Assembly (NCBI GenBank): GCA_002449665.1
Contig: DJXH01000016.1
Span: forward strand, 1-64,000
DNA from: Bacteroidales bacterium UBA7009
GTDB lineage: Bacteria; Bacteroidota; Bacteroidia; Bacteroidales; Paludibacteraceae
Reading direction: 5' to 3'
Length of the DNA: 64,000 nt
Under the pieces are notes generated by a model. The model did no database searches. It was not told where the DNA came from and saw only the letters and a list, made by a program, of their open reading frames with translations. Below, in pieces: positions 37,301-46,958 of this stretch (the stretch's first letter is position 1; each line of letters starts with the position of its first letter). The translations under genes and the position numbers were made by a program.

Positions 37301-40300
37301 CGAGGTTGCCCGCTTGCAATTCCACCTGCTGTTCATTCTGTCCGAGAATATAAGACAATGTCGGTATCTTCGGTTCGGCTGTCTTCACTTCGGGCGAAGG
37401 CAGGGTAACGACGTATGAGAGCGAGTCGGGACGGAACCCGATGAGGTTAATACCGTCCAAAGTGATCATATCAAGATAAGCATTGTCGCTCAAGTCAGGA
37501 GCAAGAGCCAACCTGTATATAGTTTGTTTTACGCCGTCTTCAGCCGTTACGACTATTGTATAGACACTATCCTGCTCGGTGATGTCTATATGCTGCCCGA
37601 TCTGCTGTTGCAGTACGCGGAGCGAAACGCAAGTATCGGACGGCAATGCGTATTCGGTTATACCGGCATCAAAGCCCTCAATGAGCGTACCGTTGATGTA
37701 GATACCCGCCAACTGCGAATTGTCGGAGAAATTAGTCGGATAGTTAATAATGTATGTATGCGTATTCTCTTCCGGCGTACCAAATACGTTCCACGTGAGG
37801 GCTGTGGGCGACTGAATAAAGACAAGTGAGTCGTTCACAGAGGCTTTGGTATAGACTATTGTATCCGGCGCTTCGCGTGTGTAGGTATAGGTGTCGGGGC
37901 GGAAGTCAGCCCAAAGAGTACCGTCCAACTCTATCTCGCTCAGTTGCGCGGTCGTTGATGTGCTACGCGGCAAAAGTGTTACGGTATAAACGCCTTGCGA
38001 ACCGTCTTCTGCTGTTACTGTCAGGCGACCGTTATAGGCATCAACCGTTTGCAGATAGTGGGCGGTTGTAAAGAAGAAATCGGGCATCGAGTCGCCTACG
38101 AAAGTGTAATCGGTAAGTTCTGGACGGAAATCGTCAAGTTCGGTGATAAACGCAAGCGAGGTATCGTCGCTCTTATCCACAACGAAATGTATGGTATATA
38201 CAAGCGGGTCGCCGTATTCGGGTGTAACGGTGATAACGGCTTCGGTGGCAGTATAGGTCGTAGTGAGTGTCTGTCGGCTTGAAGCGGGGAAGGCTTGAAG
38301 GTCGGGCAGGCGGTCGGCAGAAGTGAGACGAATAGTATAGTCTGTAGTGTTCGCCGTGAAAGAGTGGTAGCGAGTACCGTTGATATAGATGCTGTCCAAG
38401 GTGTTCTCCGTAGAGAGCAGTCTTCTTACAGTCAGCGAATAGTCGGTAAAGTCTGTGCCGTTCTCTGCATAGTTGCGTATAGAGGCTGTACGTACACCAT
38501 ACTCACCATCTTTTGTCTCGTCCGTCCATACTATCTGACGGGCTTGGTCAGCGACCTCACCGGCAAACTGCAATTGCGGTATTTCTATGTTTTCAGGAGT
38601 TTTGAGAGTTACATCAAAGGCATTGTCTGTCAAAGTGGCAGTAACGCCATTGACAGAAAGACCTGTCAGACGGGAGTTATAGCCCAAGCGAATCCAATCG
38701 ATGTGCATCTCGCCGTGAGTACCAAAACCGCCGTCTGTTCCAAGGTTACCCGTTTCTTGATAGTTGGAGTTGAGGAAGATGTTCATCGCATTGGGGTCGC
38801 CAACTGCATTATTTACACCGCTCAAGTCCAAGGTAAGTGTTCTGAAATCGTTGAATGACGACTCATCGTTATGCTCAATCTTGTCATAACCGGTAGAACC
38901 CCACAACTCATATACAATACGGTTATGTTTTTGTATTTCGGGTGCTTTATAGTTGATATACAACCAGTCAGGCGTATTGCGGAAGGTTATACTGCCGTTG
39001 TAGTTAAACACGTTGGTCGAACTCAGTTCGCCCGTTATAGAACCGAGCGTCATAAAGCCCGGCACGGAGCGCGCACAAATAGTTCTGTATTCGGTCAGCA
39101 GCCTGACAACACCCGACGAACTCTGTGAACACTCAGGTCCGGAGCGATAGGTAAGATACCTGTCATCGGCATCGGCTATAACACTCCACCCTACAGGCTT
39201 GGCGGCATTATTATTCTTGGCTGTCGTCCAGTCGGAGAACTCGCCATTAGGTACAACATCGCCGGTGTAGTAGTACCACAGGTCGTAAGTGTTTACTCGG
39301 CCTTTATATGTTACCTCTATTTGGTAGTGTTTGTTGGTCTGTATGAGCGGATTGGCTGTTGCACCTTCTGCTGCAACGGCGCGAACAACAGGAGCGGAAG
39401 TAACCGGCACTATATACGAGAAACGCTCAGGGTCAAAGCCCGGAATAGTAACGTTGTTCACCTGCAAGTCCGTCAGCACGGCGGGGTCGGCTGTCGGTAT
39501 AACAGGCGTGAGTGTATATACCTCGTCCGGCACGGTATCAACGTTGGCTTTCACTATGATTTGTGTGGGAGCCGTTATACCTCCTGCTGCCACAACCACG
39601 GTCTGCTCGTCATACGTTTTCTCATACCTGACGGTCATAGAGCGAATGCCGTAGGGCAGATTGACTGTAAAGTCGCGAGTGTCTGTATTGGTAAGGTCAA
39701 GAGCCTCATTTGTCTCTACTATGCTGATGGCAATCAGGCGATTAGGTTTGTGAGGAGTGTCCGCCTCAAAGGTTATGCTATAGGTGCGGCTGTCCCCGTT
39801 CTCGGCAGTAACGATAATCTCAGACACTTGTCCCACAGGGCGAATGATCTGACGAACGGTCTGCTCCGGCTCGGCTTTCTCAAAGCGGATAGCGGGTGCC
39901 TGCTTCGTGCCGAAAGGCAGCAGCACTTTATATTCGGTCTTGTCCTGACTGAACCCGCCTAAGTCATAGTCATCGGAGAGCAGATACAAGTCATTGAGTG
40001 CTGTATTGTCGGACTTGACAACGGGGAAATGGATATAATAGTCTTGCGTTGCAACGCCGTCAGGAGCCACTACGTGAATATGTGTAGTAGTGTTGATTGT
40101 GCCGTGGTAGGTGGTGATAGTCTGCGTTGAGAGCATTCCAACCGGCTGCACAGATGGCAAAACAGTCGTGCGCCACGGAAGGGTAACGGTATATTCGGTC
40201 TTGTCCGCACTGAAATCCGGCAGCGAGGTCTTGCCTATGAGTATATCTTGCAGCAGAGCGTTATTAGAGTAAGTGCGCTTATAGTGAATAGTATATAGAG

Positions 40301-43300
40301 CGCGCGCACCGCTTTGTGCCAATACGTGCACCTCTTGTACGGAGTCGCTCACGTTGTGTATCATAGTGGTCTGTCCCTCCTTGGCGACTACGCTGAGTTC
40401 GGGCAGGTCTTGACCGGCATCGTGAGTGAGATAATAGTCATACGTATTTTCACTGTAAGTCAAGTCTTTGCCCTCAACAATGATATTTTTGAGCCTTGAA
40501 TCGGAATATGGTTCTACGGCGAAGGTAAGAGTATAAACAGCCTGCGAAGTCTTATCCTCTGCCAAGACGTTTATGCGATAGACTGTGCTGCTGACAAAAC
40601 CGGCACTTATAGTTTGCAACTCGCTGCCTGCTATATAGTCCACGGCGGGGATAGCACTGCCTTCGGGGAGAGAAACCGTATAGTCGTGAGCATCAGATTC
40701 AAAATCAGAATAAGCAGTACCGTCTAACAATACCGACTGCAAATGAGTATCAGCAGAAGGGGTGTGCGTAAACGTAAGAGTATAGCAAGTGTGCAGACTG
40801 CCGCTCTGTACGTATATGCTTACCGTGTTATCTTTGCTGAGCACCTGCACGGTCTGTCCTTCCGCGGTAACGGGAACAACAACCGGCAGTTCCGTACCCA
40901 TAGGCAGAGTATAGGAGAAAGTAGTCGGCTCAAAAGTACTTATAGGCGTGCCGTCAACCAGTATGCCGTTAAGCAGAACAGATGTCGGCATAGCCTCCAC
41001 GAAATCAATAGTATAGACATTAGGACTACCCGACTCGGGAGTAACTAATATCTTTGCTTGTCCTGCGCCGTAAGGAGTGGTAACTGCCACTCTTTGAGCC
41101 GAGTCGGCACGCTGAACGCTGACGGTCGGACATGTGGGTGTAAGCAGGGTATGCGTATAGGAAAGTGTGTTCTTGTCAAAGCCGCTCAAAGGCTCGCCGT
41201 CAAGATAAATCATATTAAGGAACGCACTCTCGGATTTTTGCTGAATGAAGGTAATCGTATATACTGCCACCGTTCCGTCCTGCGCCGTTACAGTCAGGGT
41301 CTGCTTGAAGCCCTCGCGGAGATTAACCACTTTCTGCACATCCTCTTGTTTTGTGAAAGTAACCTCAGGCAGGGTGCTTATGCCGGCAGGCAAAGTGTGA
41401 GTATAGAAGAAAGCGTTAGCATCAAAATCTTCCAAGTTACTACCGTCAAGCATAATCATTCCAAGCAAGGCATTGCTTGACTGCTGCTGTGTAAAACGGA
41501 TTGTATATTTGCGCGTTACGCCGCTCTGCGGACGAACGGAGAGAGTATAGTCGCCCGTAAGACCGTTAGGACTGCGAGGCGTTACCGTCTGATAAGGACT
41601 GCCCTTGTCAAAGGTAACAACTGGCAGAGAGACTGCATCGGCTGAAAGTTGGAATGTATATTCCAAAGTCTCGGGGTCGAAACCGGCAAGTGGCTGACCG
41701 TCAATGTATATCATAGACAAAGACGACACCTCGTCCTGCTGAACCTTAAACTGCAACTGATACTGTGTGGTCGTACCATTGCCGGCAGTAACGGTAATAC
41801 GTGTTATGCCGTTTACGCCGTTGGTTGATATATCCACGGTCTCATATTCGTCCATCGTCTGCCAAGTTATTTCGGGGAAGTCGGCATCTGTAGTACCTAT
41901 AGGCAGAGAGATGGGATAAACACGCGTATTAGGGGTAAAACCGTCTATAAGTTCGCCGTTGATATAGATGGCAGCAAGAAGTGAGTTCTCTGAAAGCGGA
42001 GTAGAGAAGATTATCTTATATACAGAGGTGGCACCGCTTGCGGCTTTTACCGTAACAAGACTCGTACCGTTTACATCTGACGGAGTGATAGTTACAGTCT
42101 GATACGGGTCGCCCTGCTCATAGCCTATCTGCGGAATGGCTGTTGTACCGATAGGCAGAGTAACATAGTAGGTGAAAATATCCTGACTGAACCCTTCTAT
42201 GGAAGTCCCGCCTAACGTAAGGTCTTTAAGCAAACTGAAAGTGGATGCCTCCAAGCGGAAATTGAGTTTGTATATCCTCGGAGTGGTATTGCCCGGAGTG
42301 GTTACCTTGATTTGATATACCCCACCCTCTATCTTGTCGGGAGCCTGATACTCAATAGTCTGCTCTCCTGCGGGATAGGCTGATACCGCTTTTACCTCCG
42401 GCATAGCAGTTGTACCCAAAGGCAGCGACACCCGGTAGATAGTCTGCGAGGGCATAAAACCGGCTACGGAAACGCCGTTTACGAGAATATCTTTCAACGA
42501 GTTATCGGCAAGTTGCCCTACCTTGAAAGTTATAGTATAGGTGCGTGTATGTATGCCATCGGCAGCGGTAACGGTGATGACGGCTTGGTCACTGAGCGAT
42601 GCGGCTTGCTTGATTGACACTTTCTGCTGACTTTCAGCCGTAACAACGGAAAGCACCGGCGGCGTGGTCGTTCCATACGGCAGTTCCACCTCGAGGGCGG
42701 CAGCGTACGGATTGAAATTGGCTACCTGCGTGCTGTCGTTGTCCGAAGTCTTGGTCCAGAGTTGCGCAAGTTGCGTATTGGTAGAAGCCGCACGAGTGAA
42801 ACGAATGCGATAAGTAGTGGTAGATGAGCCGTCTTCAGCCTTGACAGTAATGGTTGTTACCTCGCCCACCTTGCCTTTCACTATCTGTATCTCGCTGTCT
42901 TGCAGTTTTCTGCCGGCGAAAGCCACCGACTGACCGCGCATATTGGTTATCGTACCTGCGCCGCGCGTTGCATAGATGTCGGGAATGGCAGTGGCTTTTT
43001 CGCCAAGCGAATAGACCTGCTCCTCTTCCGTATTAGGATTAAAGCCGTTCCAAGCCACACCATCAATAAAGAGTTTTTGTATGCGGCTGGAATAGATAAG
43101 TTGCACATCGTCAACATACAACGAGTTGTCGGAATAGAGGTCGTTCTGACTGCGGAAATTGGGATAACCGGCAGATGCAAAAATGACGTTACACTTCTGC
43201 GGGGCATCGTTGCTCATATAGCAGATCGGCACTTTTATCTGTGTCCAACTGCCGTAAGACTTTTTCTCAAAGTACAGACCTTCGGCAATTTGCTGTGCTT

Positions 43301-43871
43301 TTTGCGTAGTACCGCAGGCGTTGGCATCAGTGGAAAGACGGATATCGCTCTCTTCGTCGGTGTGAGATGTGGAGGTACAGCCGCCGCCTTTACCGGCATA
43401 AGAGTTACCCTTGGCTGTCCCAGACCAAGAATAGAAAAGCAGTGTAAAATTCTCGCGGGAGGTGTTATTACCCGTTCTTTTTATCCACACTGCCATAGTA
43501 TCGGGGCGATAGGCGAAATTGATACCGCCGTCATCGCCGCCCGTTGCCTGACTTATTTTTGCCACACTTTCAACATACTGCCACGGCTGTCCGAGAGAGA
43601 CATAGCCCGGCGAAGTTTCGGTTATACCCATTGCACCGACATCTTGGTCTTGTACGCGCATAGAGTAACTTCCGGTATGCCCCGCCTCGCGATGAGCGTA
43701 GTTGAACTTAAATCCAAATTGAGTTATATTACTGAAATGCCAGTATTTAGGCTGGGCGTTGCCGTCAAACTGACTGCCTGACCAATCCTCAAAACTCGGG
43801 TCCGGCAACTGCTGCGCCACGAGAGCCAAAGAGGAGAAAAGAACTACAACTGAAAGTAAAAGTTTTTTCAT
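34344..43871 (-). CDS. giant secreted cadherin-like repeat protein with two PCMD domains
   Basis: A 3,175-residue surface protein. Residues 1-19 are a signal peptide (ending LALVAQ). Residues 20-265 and 1535-1727 are two carbohydrate-type beta-sandwich modules resembling PCMD (starts LPDPSFEDW and VPNGEFSDW). Fifteen cadherin-like beta-sandwich repeats of about 80-95 residues lie between them and about fifteen after the second. The repeat pattern is L..I.ING..L.GF.P.T..Y.V.LP.GTT..P, then Q.V, then I.VTAEDG...TYTI.F. The C-terminus (YYYCFFDADNRRVKSGKLQI) looks like a divergent type IX secretion sorting domain. It likely projects from the cell as an adhesin or glycan-binding stalk. Repeat spacing is even and no frame break is seen. 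Confidence 0.85.
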   Translation of the reverse strand: MKKLLLSVVVLFSSLALVAQQLPDPSFEDWSGSQFDGNAQPKYWHFSNITQFGFKFNYAHREAGHTGSYSMRVQDQDVGAMGITETSPGYVSLGQPWQYVESVAKISQATGGDDGGINFAYRPDTMAVWIKRTGNNTSRENFTLLFYSWSGTAKGNSYAGKGGGCTSTSHTDEESDIRLSTDANACGTTQKAQQIAEGLYFEKKSYGSWTQIKVPICYMSNDAPQKCNVIFASAGYPNFRSQNDLYSDNSLYVDDVQLIYSSRIQKLFIDGVAWNGFNPNTEEEQVYSLGEKATAIPDIYATRGAGTITNMRGQSVAFAGRKLQDSEIQIVKGKVGEVTTITVKAEDGSSTTTYRIRFTRAASTNTQLAQLWTKTSDNDSTQVANFNPYAAALEVELPYGTTTPPVLSVVTAESQQKVSIKQAASLSDQAVITVTAADGIHTRTYTITFKVGQLADNSLKDILVNGVSVAGFMPSQTIYRVSLPLGTTAMPEVKAVSAYPAGEQTIEYQAPDKIEGGVYQIKVTTPGNTTPRIYKLNFRLEASTFSLLKDLTLGGTSIEGFSQDIFTYYVTLPIGTTAIPQIGYEQGDPYQTVTITPSDVNGTSLVTVKAASGATSVYKIIFSTPLSENSLLAAIYINGELIDGFTPNTRVYPISLPIGTTDADFPEITWQTMDEYETVDISTNGVNGITRITVTAGNGTTTQYQLQFKVQQDEVSSLSMIYIDGQPLAGFDPETLEYTFQLSADAVSLPVVTFDKGSPYQTVTPRSPNGLTGDYTLSVRPQSGVTRKYTIRFTQQQSSNALLGMIMLDGSNLEDFDANAFFYTHTLPAGISTLPEVTFTKQEDVQKVVNLREGFKQTLTVTAQDGTVAVYTITFIQQKSESAFLNMIYLDGEPLSGFDKNTLSYTHTLLTPTCPTVSVQRADSAQRVAVTTPYGAGQAKILVTPESGSPNVYTIDFVEAMPTSVLLNGILVDGTPISTFEPTTFSYTLPMGTELPVVVPVTAEGQTVQVLSKDNTVSIYVQSGSLHTCYTLTFTHTPSADTHLQSVLLDGTAYSDFESDAHDYTVSLPEGSAIPAVDYIAGSELQTISAGFVSSTVYRINVLAEDKTSQAVYTLTFAVEPYSDSRLKNIIVEGKDLTYSENTYDYYLTHDAGQDLPELSVVAKEGQTTMIHNVSDSVQEVHVLAQSGARALYTIHYKRTYSNNALLQDILIGKTSLPDFSADKTEYTVTLPWRTTVLPSVQPVGMLSTQTITTYHGTINTTTHIHVVAPDGVATQDYYIHFPVVKSDNTALNDLYLLSDDYDLGGFSQDKTEYKVLLPFGTKQAPAIRFEKAEPEQTVRQIIRPVGQVSEIIVTAENGDSRTYSITFEADTPHKPNRLIAISIVETNEALDLTNTDTRDFTVNLPYGIRSMTVRYEKTYDEQTVVVAAGGITAPTQIIVKANVDTVPDEVYTLTPVIPTADPAVLTDLQVNNVTIPGFDPERFSYIVPVTSAPVVRAVAAEGATANPLIQTNKHYQIEVTYKGRVNTYDLWYYYTGDVVPNGEFSDWTTAKNNNAAKPVGWSVIADADDRYLTYRSGPECSQSSSGVVRLLTEYRTICARSVPGFMTLGSITGELSSTNVFNYNGSITFRNTPDWLYINYKAPEIQKHNRIVYELWGSTGYDKIEHNDESSFNDFRTLTLDLSGVNNAVGDPNAMNIFLNSNYQETGNLGTDGGFGTHGEMHIDWIRLGYNSRLTGLSVNGVTATLTDNAFDVTLKTPENIEIPQLQFAGEVADQARQIVWTDETKDGEYGVRTASIRNYAENGTDFTDYSLTVRRLLSTENTLDSIYINGTRYHSFTANTTDYTIRLTSADRLPDLQAFPASSRQTLTTTYTATEAVITVTPEYGDPLVYTIHFVVDKSDDTSLAFITELDDFRPELTDYTFVGDSMPDFFFTTAHYLQTVDAYNGRLTVTAEDGSQGVYTVTLLPRSTSTTAQLSEIELDGTLWADFRPDTYTYTREAPDTIVYTKASVNDSLVFIQSPTALTWNVFGTPEENTHTYIINYPTNFSDNSQLAGIYINGTLIEGFDAGITEYALPSDTCVSLRVLQQQIGQHIDITEQDSVYTIVVTAEDGVKQTIYRLALAPDLSDNAYLDMITLDGINLIGFRPDSLSYVVTLPSPEVKTAEPKIPTLSYILGQNEQQVELQAGNLGEPSYIIVTAETGRTTTYDITVEAEPSHNADITGIVVNGVPMERFEVGRHYYSTWAPADEIDINWTTDDNFQTITLSHTDYTYNIHVVAQDGYTEQDYQVEIFVESVPDDARLKDILIDGTSLGDFERALNPKLKFDPDNNTYIVNLPSNVTALPQVYAMLKMDGQKADIATEDNKVNITVTAKDGVEKVVYTLEFVVPLSSVATLDKIFLDGEVVSNFSPNEFYYYVELPIGVTTLPDLVVQKHETAQTTQITAATVSSMRSTINVTAEDGISKATYTIVYAFRVSDYDRLQMIYLDGDTLSYTRDEAKLVFDKEETNYILTLPVGTTVFPDVTWEKGDEWQTVDVTTISQTTMRKIQQVSVTAASGKQRVYTLDFEVEQSADTELAMIYVDDYKLSGFDAGETEYFYTVAAGTTKLPKVDYEAGDEYQIISMDTLVDVIANTKSLGQKVHIEVLAQNNSRRTYILHFPIALSENTGLSMIWNNSQPLTSFSKELYDYTVSIPYNEEGLRLMPAITVTKAEEAQNVDIQPQGDSLLLISVMAEDAIHTAIYTISFNYGKSPETALKGLNIDGTPLEGFAADSTEYVLHRFPDEAIPAVEWLPLVEGQSLSLLGPIESADDKGIKTVMFSCDVTSPDEDHFRSYVLHVVYDKTAADTLPVSSRLMSLLVKGEPITVDNGYDYDFHADTLRYVLAAYPAASDNAVFFTPEDITYTTEDPLATVITDMADRLLTTDTLGFDEAGEPVFRIAERSISLIVTDRNGMQPRQYVIRQSLTLSHDSTVTMIMLDGNPYLQFDPEQHDYIYYISAGTTPPEVSFEVADSTAYKAEVVADEYKDGDKTVLTRTIICQSQYAYAFERSNTELRNTYVIRFVESDINEADMPTANDLLVKHIAGSTQIAVASLRSGVKFALYDAAGATFRVVELTPQQPSNLITATDANGTLLLVDIYDISQAEVLTLEYNVIYYYCFFDADNRRVKSGKLQIVR

Positions 43872-43964
43872 ATCATTTCGTATATTAAAAATTTTCTGTT
43901 TTTAAGATTTTACTAAAAATAGAATATCAATTCCGCTGCAAAAATTGCACAAAATTTCAAAATG

Positions 43965-43994
43965 CAAAATTACTGCAAACTTTTGGAGTACAAA
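43965..43994 (-). promoter_or_regulatory. promoter of the giant repeat gene
   Basis: CAAAATTA at 43965-43972 (TAATTTTG on the minus strand) with CAAA at 43991-43994 as -33 (18-nt spacing). Leader about 85 nt. The surrounding 43872-44031 is A/T-rich with nothing else visible. Confidence 0.45.
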
Positions 43995-44031
43995 AGTTCG
44001 CAGTTTACGAAAAAATACACGAAATTTAAGA

Positions 44032-44505
44032 TTATTTCTTTCTAAACAAGAAAGTTGTATCAATCCAGCCTTGTGAAGTGCAGGTATAGAAACGCTGATT
44101 GGTATCGGGGGCTTTGAGCGTGCCGCGCTCCGCTATCCACGGACCGAGTTTGAGATAGTCCAATACGCCTGATTTCCAAAATTCTGAATCAAGAGGATAA
44201 GGCGGCTCCGTGTTGCCGCTGTACCACGCCGTTTTGAAGCCGAGAGCATGCACTTTTCCCGCTAACTCAAGCACCCGCTCCGTATCGTTATCCCCTCCCA
44301 TAAAACACACGCAGGTGATAGCAGAGCGGTATTTGCCTATGATAGAAAGCAAAAGTTCGTCTGTCAGCACCTCGCCTGCATCAGCCCATAGATGCGGACT
44401 ATGACAGCCCGGACATCTATGAGGACAGCAAGTGAGATTAAGAGCAAGAGTGGTCTGGTTAGGAACCTCTTGAAAGACAATATCGTAAGAATCTATTTTC
44501 AGCAC
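44032..44505 (-). CDS. nrdG: anaerobic ribonucleotide reductase activase NrdG
   Basis: Radical-SAM enzyme that installs the glycyl radical on NrdD. The 157-residue protein has the CxxxCxxC cluster motif CPHRCPGC (Cys 27, 31, 34), then CFMGGDNDTERV and a C-terminal TNQRFYTCTSQGW. Its start overlaps the nrdD end by 7 nt, so the two are translated together. Confidence 0.95.
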   Translation of the reverse strand: MLKIDSYDIVFQEVPNQTTLALNLTCCPHRCPGCHSPHLWADAGEVLTDELLLSIIGKYRSAITCVCFMGGDNDTERVLELAGKVHALGFKTAWYSGNTEPPYPLDSEFWKSGVLDYLKLGPWIAERGTLKAPDTNQRFYTCTSQGWIDTTFLFRKK

Positions 44506-46622
44506 GATGCACCTACACCGACATTAGTCATTTCGACTTCCTTTGTATCGGAATAGTGGCGGCGGGCTGCTTCTTTCTGGCGGGCGGCGGAGAAATTACT
44601 TACGCGTTTCATATATCCGATAACACGTGTGAGGTAGTCAAGGTTCTCCGAACCACACTTCGGACACTGATGCAGATAGCGTTTGTCGATGTGTCCACAA
44701 TCGTTGCAAACGGTGTTGGGGATATTGAAAGTGAAGTAGTTACATCCCTCTTGTGCAGCCACGCGCAGCAGTTGGCGATACTGCTCTTTGCTCAGGTGTT
44801 CTTCGAGGTTGCAGTGCAGAGCCGATCCGCCGGTAAGATGCTCTATGTACTTGCGGCCGTGGAGACGGAAGCGGTCAAGAACGGTGGTATTCGGGTCTTC
44901 AACAATATAGAAATAAGAGTTATAGCAGTCGCGCGGCACTACATACCCATCCTCTTTATCCCACTTTGCGTGCTTTACACCTACGTTTTCAGCGGGAATC
45001 ATCTCGCAGTTGAACATCACTTCTTTAGTGCGATATTTCTTGTTCAGTCGCTCCACCGTACCGAGGATATCCTGTACAAACTGCTCATAACGAGGATTGT
45101 CGCTTATCTCTATTCCGAGGAACTCGGCAGCCTCCACCAAGCCGTTTACGCCGATAGTGAGATACTGGCGACCTATGTTAATATAGCCGGAATCGAACAG
45201 CGGGAGCATACCCTTCTGCTGCAGGTCTTTGAGGTTCTCGTTGTATGCGAGTTGCACCTTATGCATCAAGTCCACAATTTCCTCCACATACACTTGATAC
45301 GGAATATTCTGTCGTACTGCGTATTGCACCGTGCGGTTGAGGTTAATGGTAAGTACGGACTTAGAGCCGGTGCTCACACCACCTGCGCCGAGGGTATAAC
45401 TGAAACCGTTGTCCGTTATCTCGTTGCGAAGACGGCAGCAGGACGAGAGCGAGTCGGCATTGTCGCTGACGTAGGTGAAGAAACTGTGTCCCTCGGCATA
45501 CATCTCGGCGGTAAAGTCGGCATACTCTTTGTCTTTTATTTCGCCGTTTTCGGAGAGCAGCGCCATCGTCTCAACGGGGAAAGTGAGGACGGTATGGAGG
45601 CGCTCTTGGTTAAACCACTTCATAAAACGCTTTTGCAGCCAGTTCAGTCCGTCCCAGTCGGGTTTTTCGCCATCCGGAAAGACAAAATTGCCGAAAAGAG
45701 ACTCAAAGTAGTAGCGGTCGTAGTAACTGATGTTCCAGAATACGGACTGGAAATTGCGCGCACCGGTAGGCTGATTGATGCTATAAACGACCTGCTGGAA
45801 GCAGTCGGTAATCATCTTGTCTATGGTACGGCGGCGAAGACTCAGGTCAACCACCTCGTCTGCTCTCTGCCAATAGTCCTTGCCATATTCAAGTCCGAGG
45901 AAATAGTTGAGATACATAAGGAACTCCGGCGTTGCGCACGCACCCGAAAGCATAGACGAAACTATGAATACCATATTGATAAACCCGCCGCAGAAAGACT
46001 TGAGGTTCTTGGGAGCGGTGGCATTGCCGCCGAGGGACTTAGTACCGTTCATCAGCCAGGGGTACATAGTGATAGAGGCGCAGTAGTTGGCGAGGTTGGT
46101 CTCGTCGTTCTTGTATATAAAGTGGCGGTTAAGCAGTGAGATATATCTGTCTGCAAGTTCGCGCCCATACATAGTCTTGATGCGCTCGGTGAGCAAGCGG
46201 CGGTTTAGGCGGATAAAGCCCTGTTTGGGCAGTTCGCCGATAAGCGTGGCGATATTCTTGTTCTCCACGTTGGCGTTGGCATCAAACTTGCTACCCTCTG
46301 CGGCGTTGGAAGCTGAGACGTAGTTCATAAGAAACTCAAGTTTCTGCTGTGTCTCGCGGTCTTCGGTGTGACTGTTGCGATAGAGCATATATGTCTTAGC
46401 CACTTGGTAGTAGCCCTCTGCCATAAGAGCCACTTCCACTTGGTTCTGTATATCTTCCACGCTGATGCCGTCCGCAATGCGCACGTGTGATAATATAGAG
46501 GTCAGTATCTCCTCCGTAGCAAAAGAATTAGATGCTAAAAAAGCCTTCGAAATAGCGTTTTTGATTTTGTCGATAGCGAACAGTTCTTTCTTCCCATCGC
46601 GCTTGATGATATAAGTTTCCAT
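44499..46622 (-). CDS. nrdD: anaerobic ribonucleoside-triphosphate reductase NrdD
   Basis: Class III reductase that makes deoxynucleotides without oxygen. The 707-residue protein has an N-terminal ATP-cone (about 1-90, IIKRDGKKELFAIDKIKNAI) for allosteric control. The catalytic barrel includes SLGGNATAPKNLKSF and QPTGARNFQSVFWN. The C-terminal zinc site is CNDCGHIDKRYLHQCPKCG and the glycyl-radical loop is RVIGYMKR. All key residues are present. nrdG follows directly. A promoter about 100 nt upstream leaves a long leader. Confidence 0.96.
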   Translation of the reverse strand: METYIIKRDGKKELFAIDKIKNAISKAFLASNSFATEEILTSILSHVRIADGISVEDIQNQVEVALMAEGYYQVAKTYMLYRNSHTEDRETQQKLEFLMNYVSASNAAEGSKFDANANVENKNIATLIGELPKQGFIRLNRRLLTERIKTMYGRELADRYISLLNRHFIYKNDETNLANYCASITMYPWLMNGTKSLGGNATAPKNLKSFCGGFINMVFIVSSMLSGACATPEFLMYLNYFLGLEYGKDYWQRADEVVDLSLRRRTIDKMITDCFQQVVYSINQPTGARNFQSVFWNISYYDRYYFESLFGNFVFPDGEKPDWDGLNWLQKRFMKWFNQERLHTVLTFPVETMALLSENGEIKDKEYADFTAEMYAEGHSFFTYVSDNADSLSSCCRLRNEITDNGFSYTLGAGGVSTGSKSVLTINLNRTVQYAVRQNIPYQVYVEEIVDLMHKVQLAYNENLKDLQQKGMLPLFDSGYINIGRQYLTIGVNGLVEAAEFLGIEISDNPRYEQFVQDILGTVERLNKKYRTKEVMFNCEMIPAENVGVKHAKWDKEDGYVVPRDCYNSYFYIVEDPNTTVLDRFRLHGRKYIEHLTGGSALHCNLEEHLSKEQYRQLLRVAAQEGCNYFTFNIPNTVCNDCGHIDKRYLHQCPKCGSENLDYLTRVIGYMKRVSNFSAARQKEAARRHYSDTKEVEMTNVGVGASC

Positions 46623-46729
46623 AATAGTTTAGTATAGTGAAGGTTAGTATTTTTCTTAAGACATATCTTTCTGATTTTCAACGTCTGACATCGATGCTGC
46701 CAAATTTTACAAACAACCGAAACGGACTG

Positions 46730-46761
46730 CAAAGATATGATTAAAATTTTGAGCATACAAA
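46730..46761 (-). promoter_or_regulatory. nrdDG promoter
   Basis: CAAAGATA at 46730-46737 (TATCTTTG on the minus strand) with CAAA at 46758-46761, 20-nt spacing. The leader is about 100 nt with no obvious riboswitch or paired NrdR boxes by eye. The remainder of the 46623-46958 intergenic region is A/T-rich and holds only this and the opposing promoter. Confidence 0.6.
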
Positions 46762-46896
46762 TGTCTTCAGACGAAAAAAATTAAAATTATATATGTTGAA
46801 ATGTTAATATGTTTTGTGAAAAGTTAGTAGATAAATGTTTCACATTGGCTCAGATATTTTCCGATAATGGGTATTTTTTGTAATTTTATGTAAATA

Positions 46897-46928
46897 TTTG
46901 CACAGTACAAAAATTTGCAATAATTTTG
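46897..46928 (+). promoter_or_regulatory. promoter of the lipoprotein/DUF5723 genes
   Basis: TTTG at 46897-46900 and TAATTTTG at 46921-46928, 20-nt spacing; leader about 25 nt to ATG 46959. It probably serves the long rightward run that follows. Confidence 0.55.
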
Positions 46929-46958
46929 CGCAATTAAGTGTGCATAAACATTTACCCT

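Noticed and set aside
43995..44025. Fourth copy of the 9-bp periodic repeat
   Set aside because: CG positions 43999, 44008 and 44020 keep the period only once; too little to claim.
44556..46139. 527-codon open frame on the plus strand
   Set aside because: It is antisense to nrdD, whose motifs are complete. The long frame results from codon bias of the real gene.
46623..46958. Riboswitch or NrdR operator upstream of nrdD
   Set aside because: The leader is long enough, but I saw no paired NrdR-type boxes or structured aptamer.
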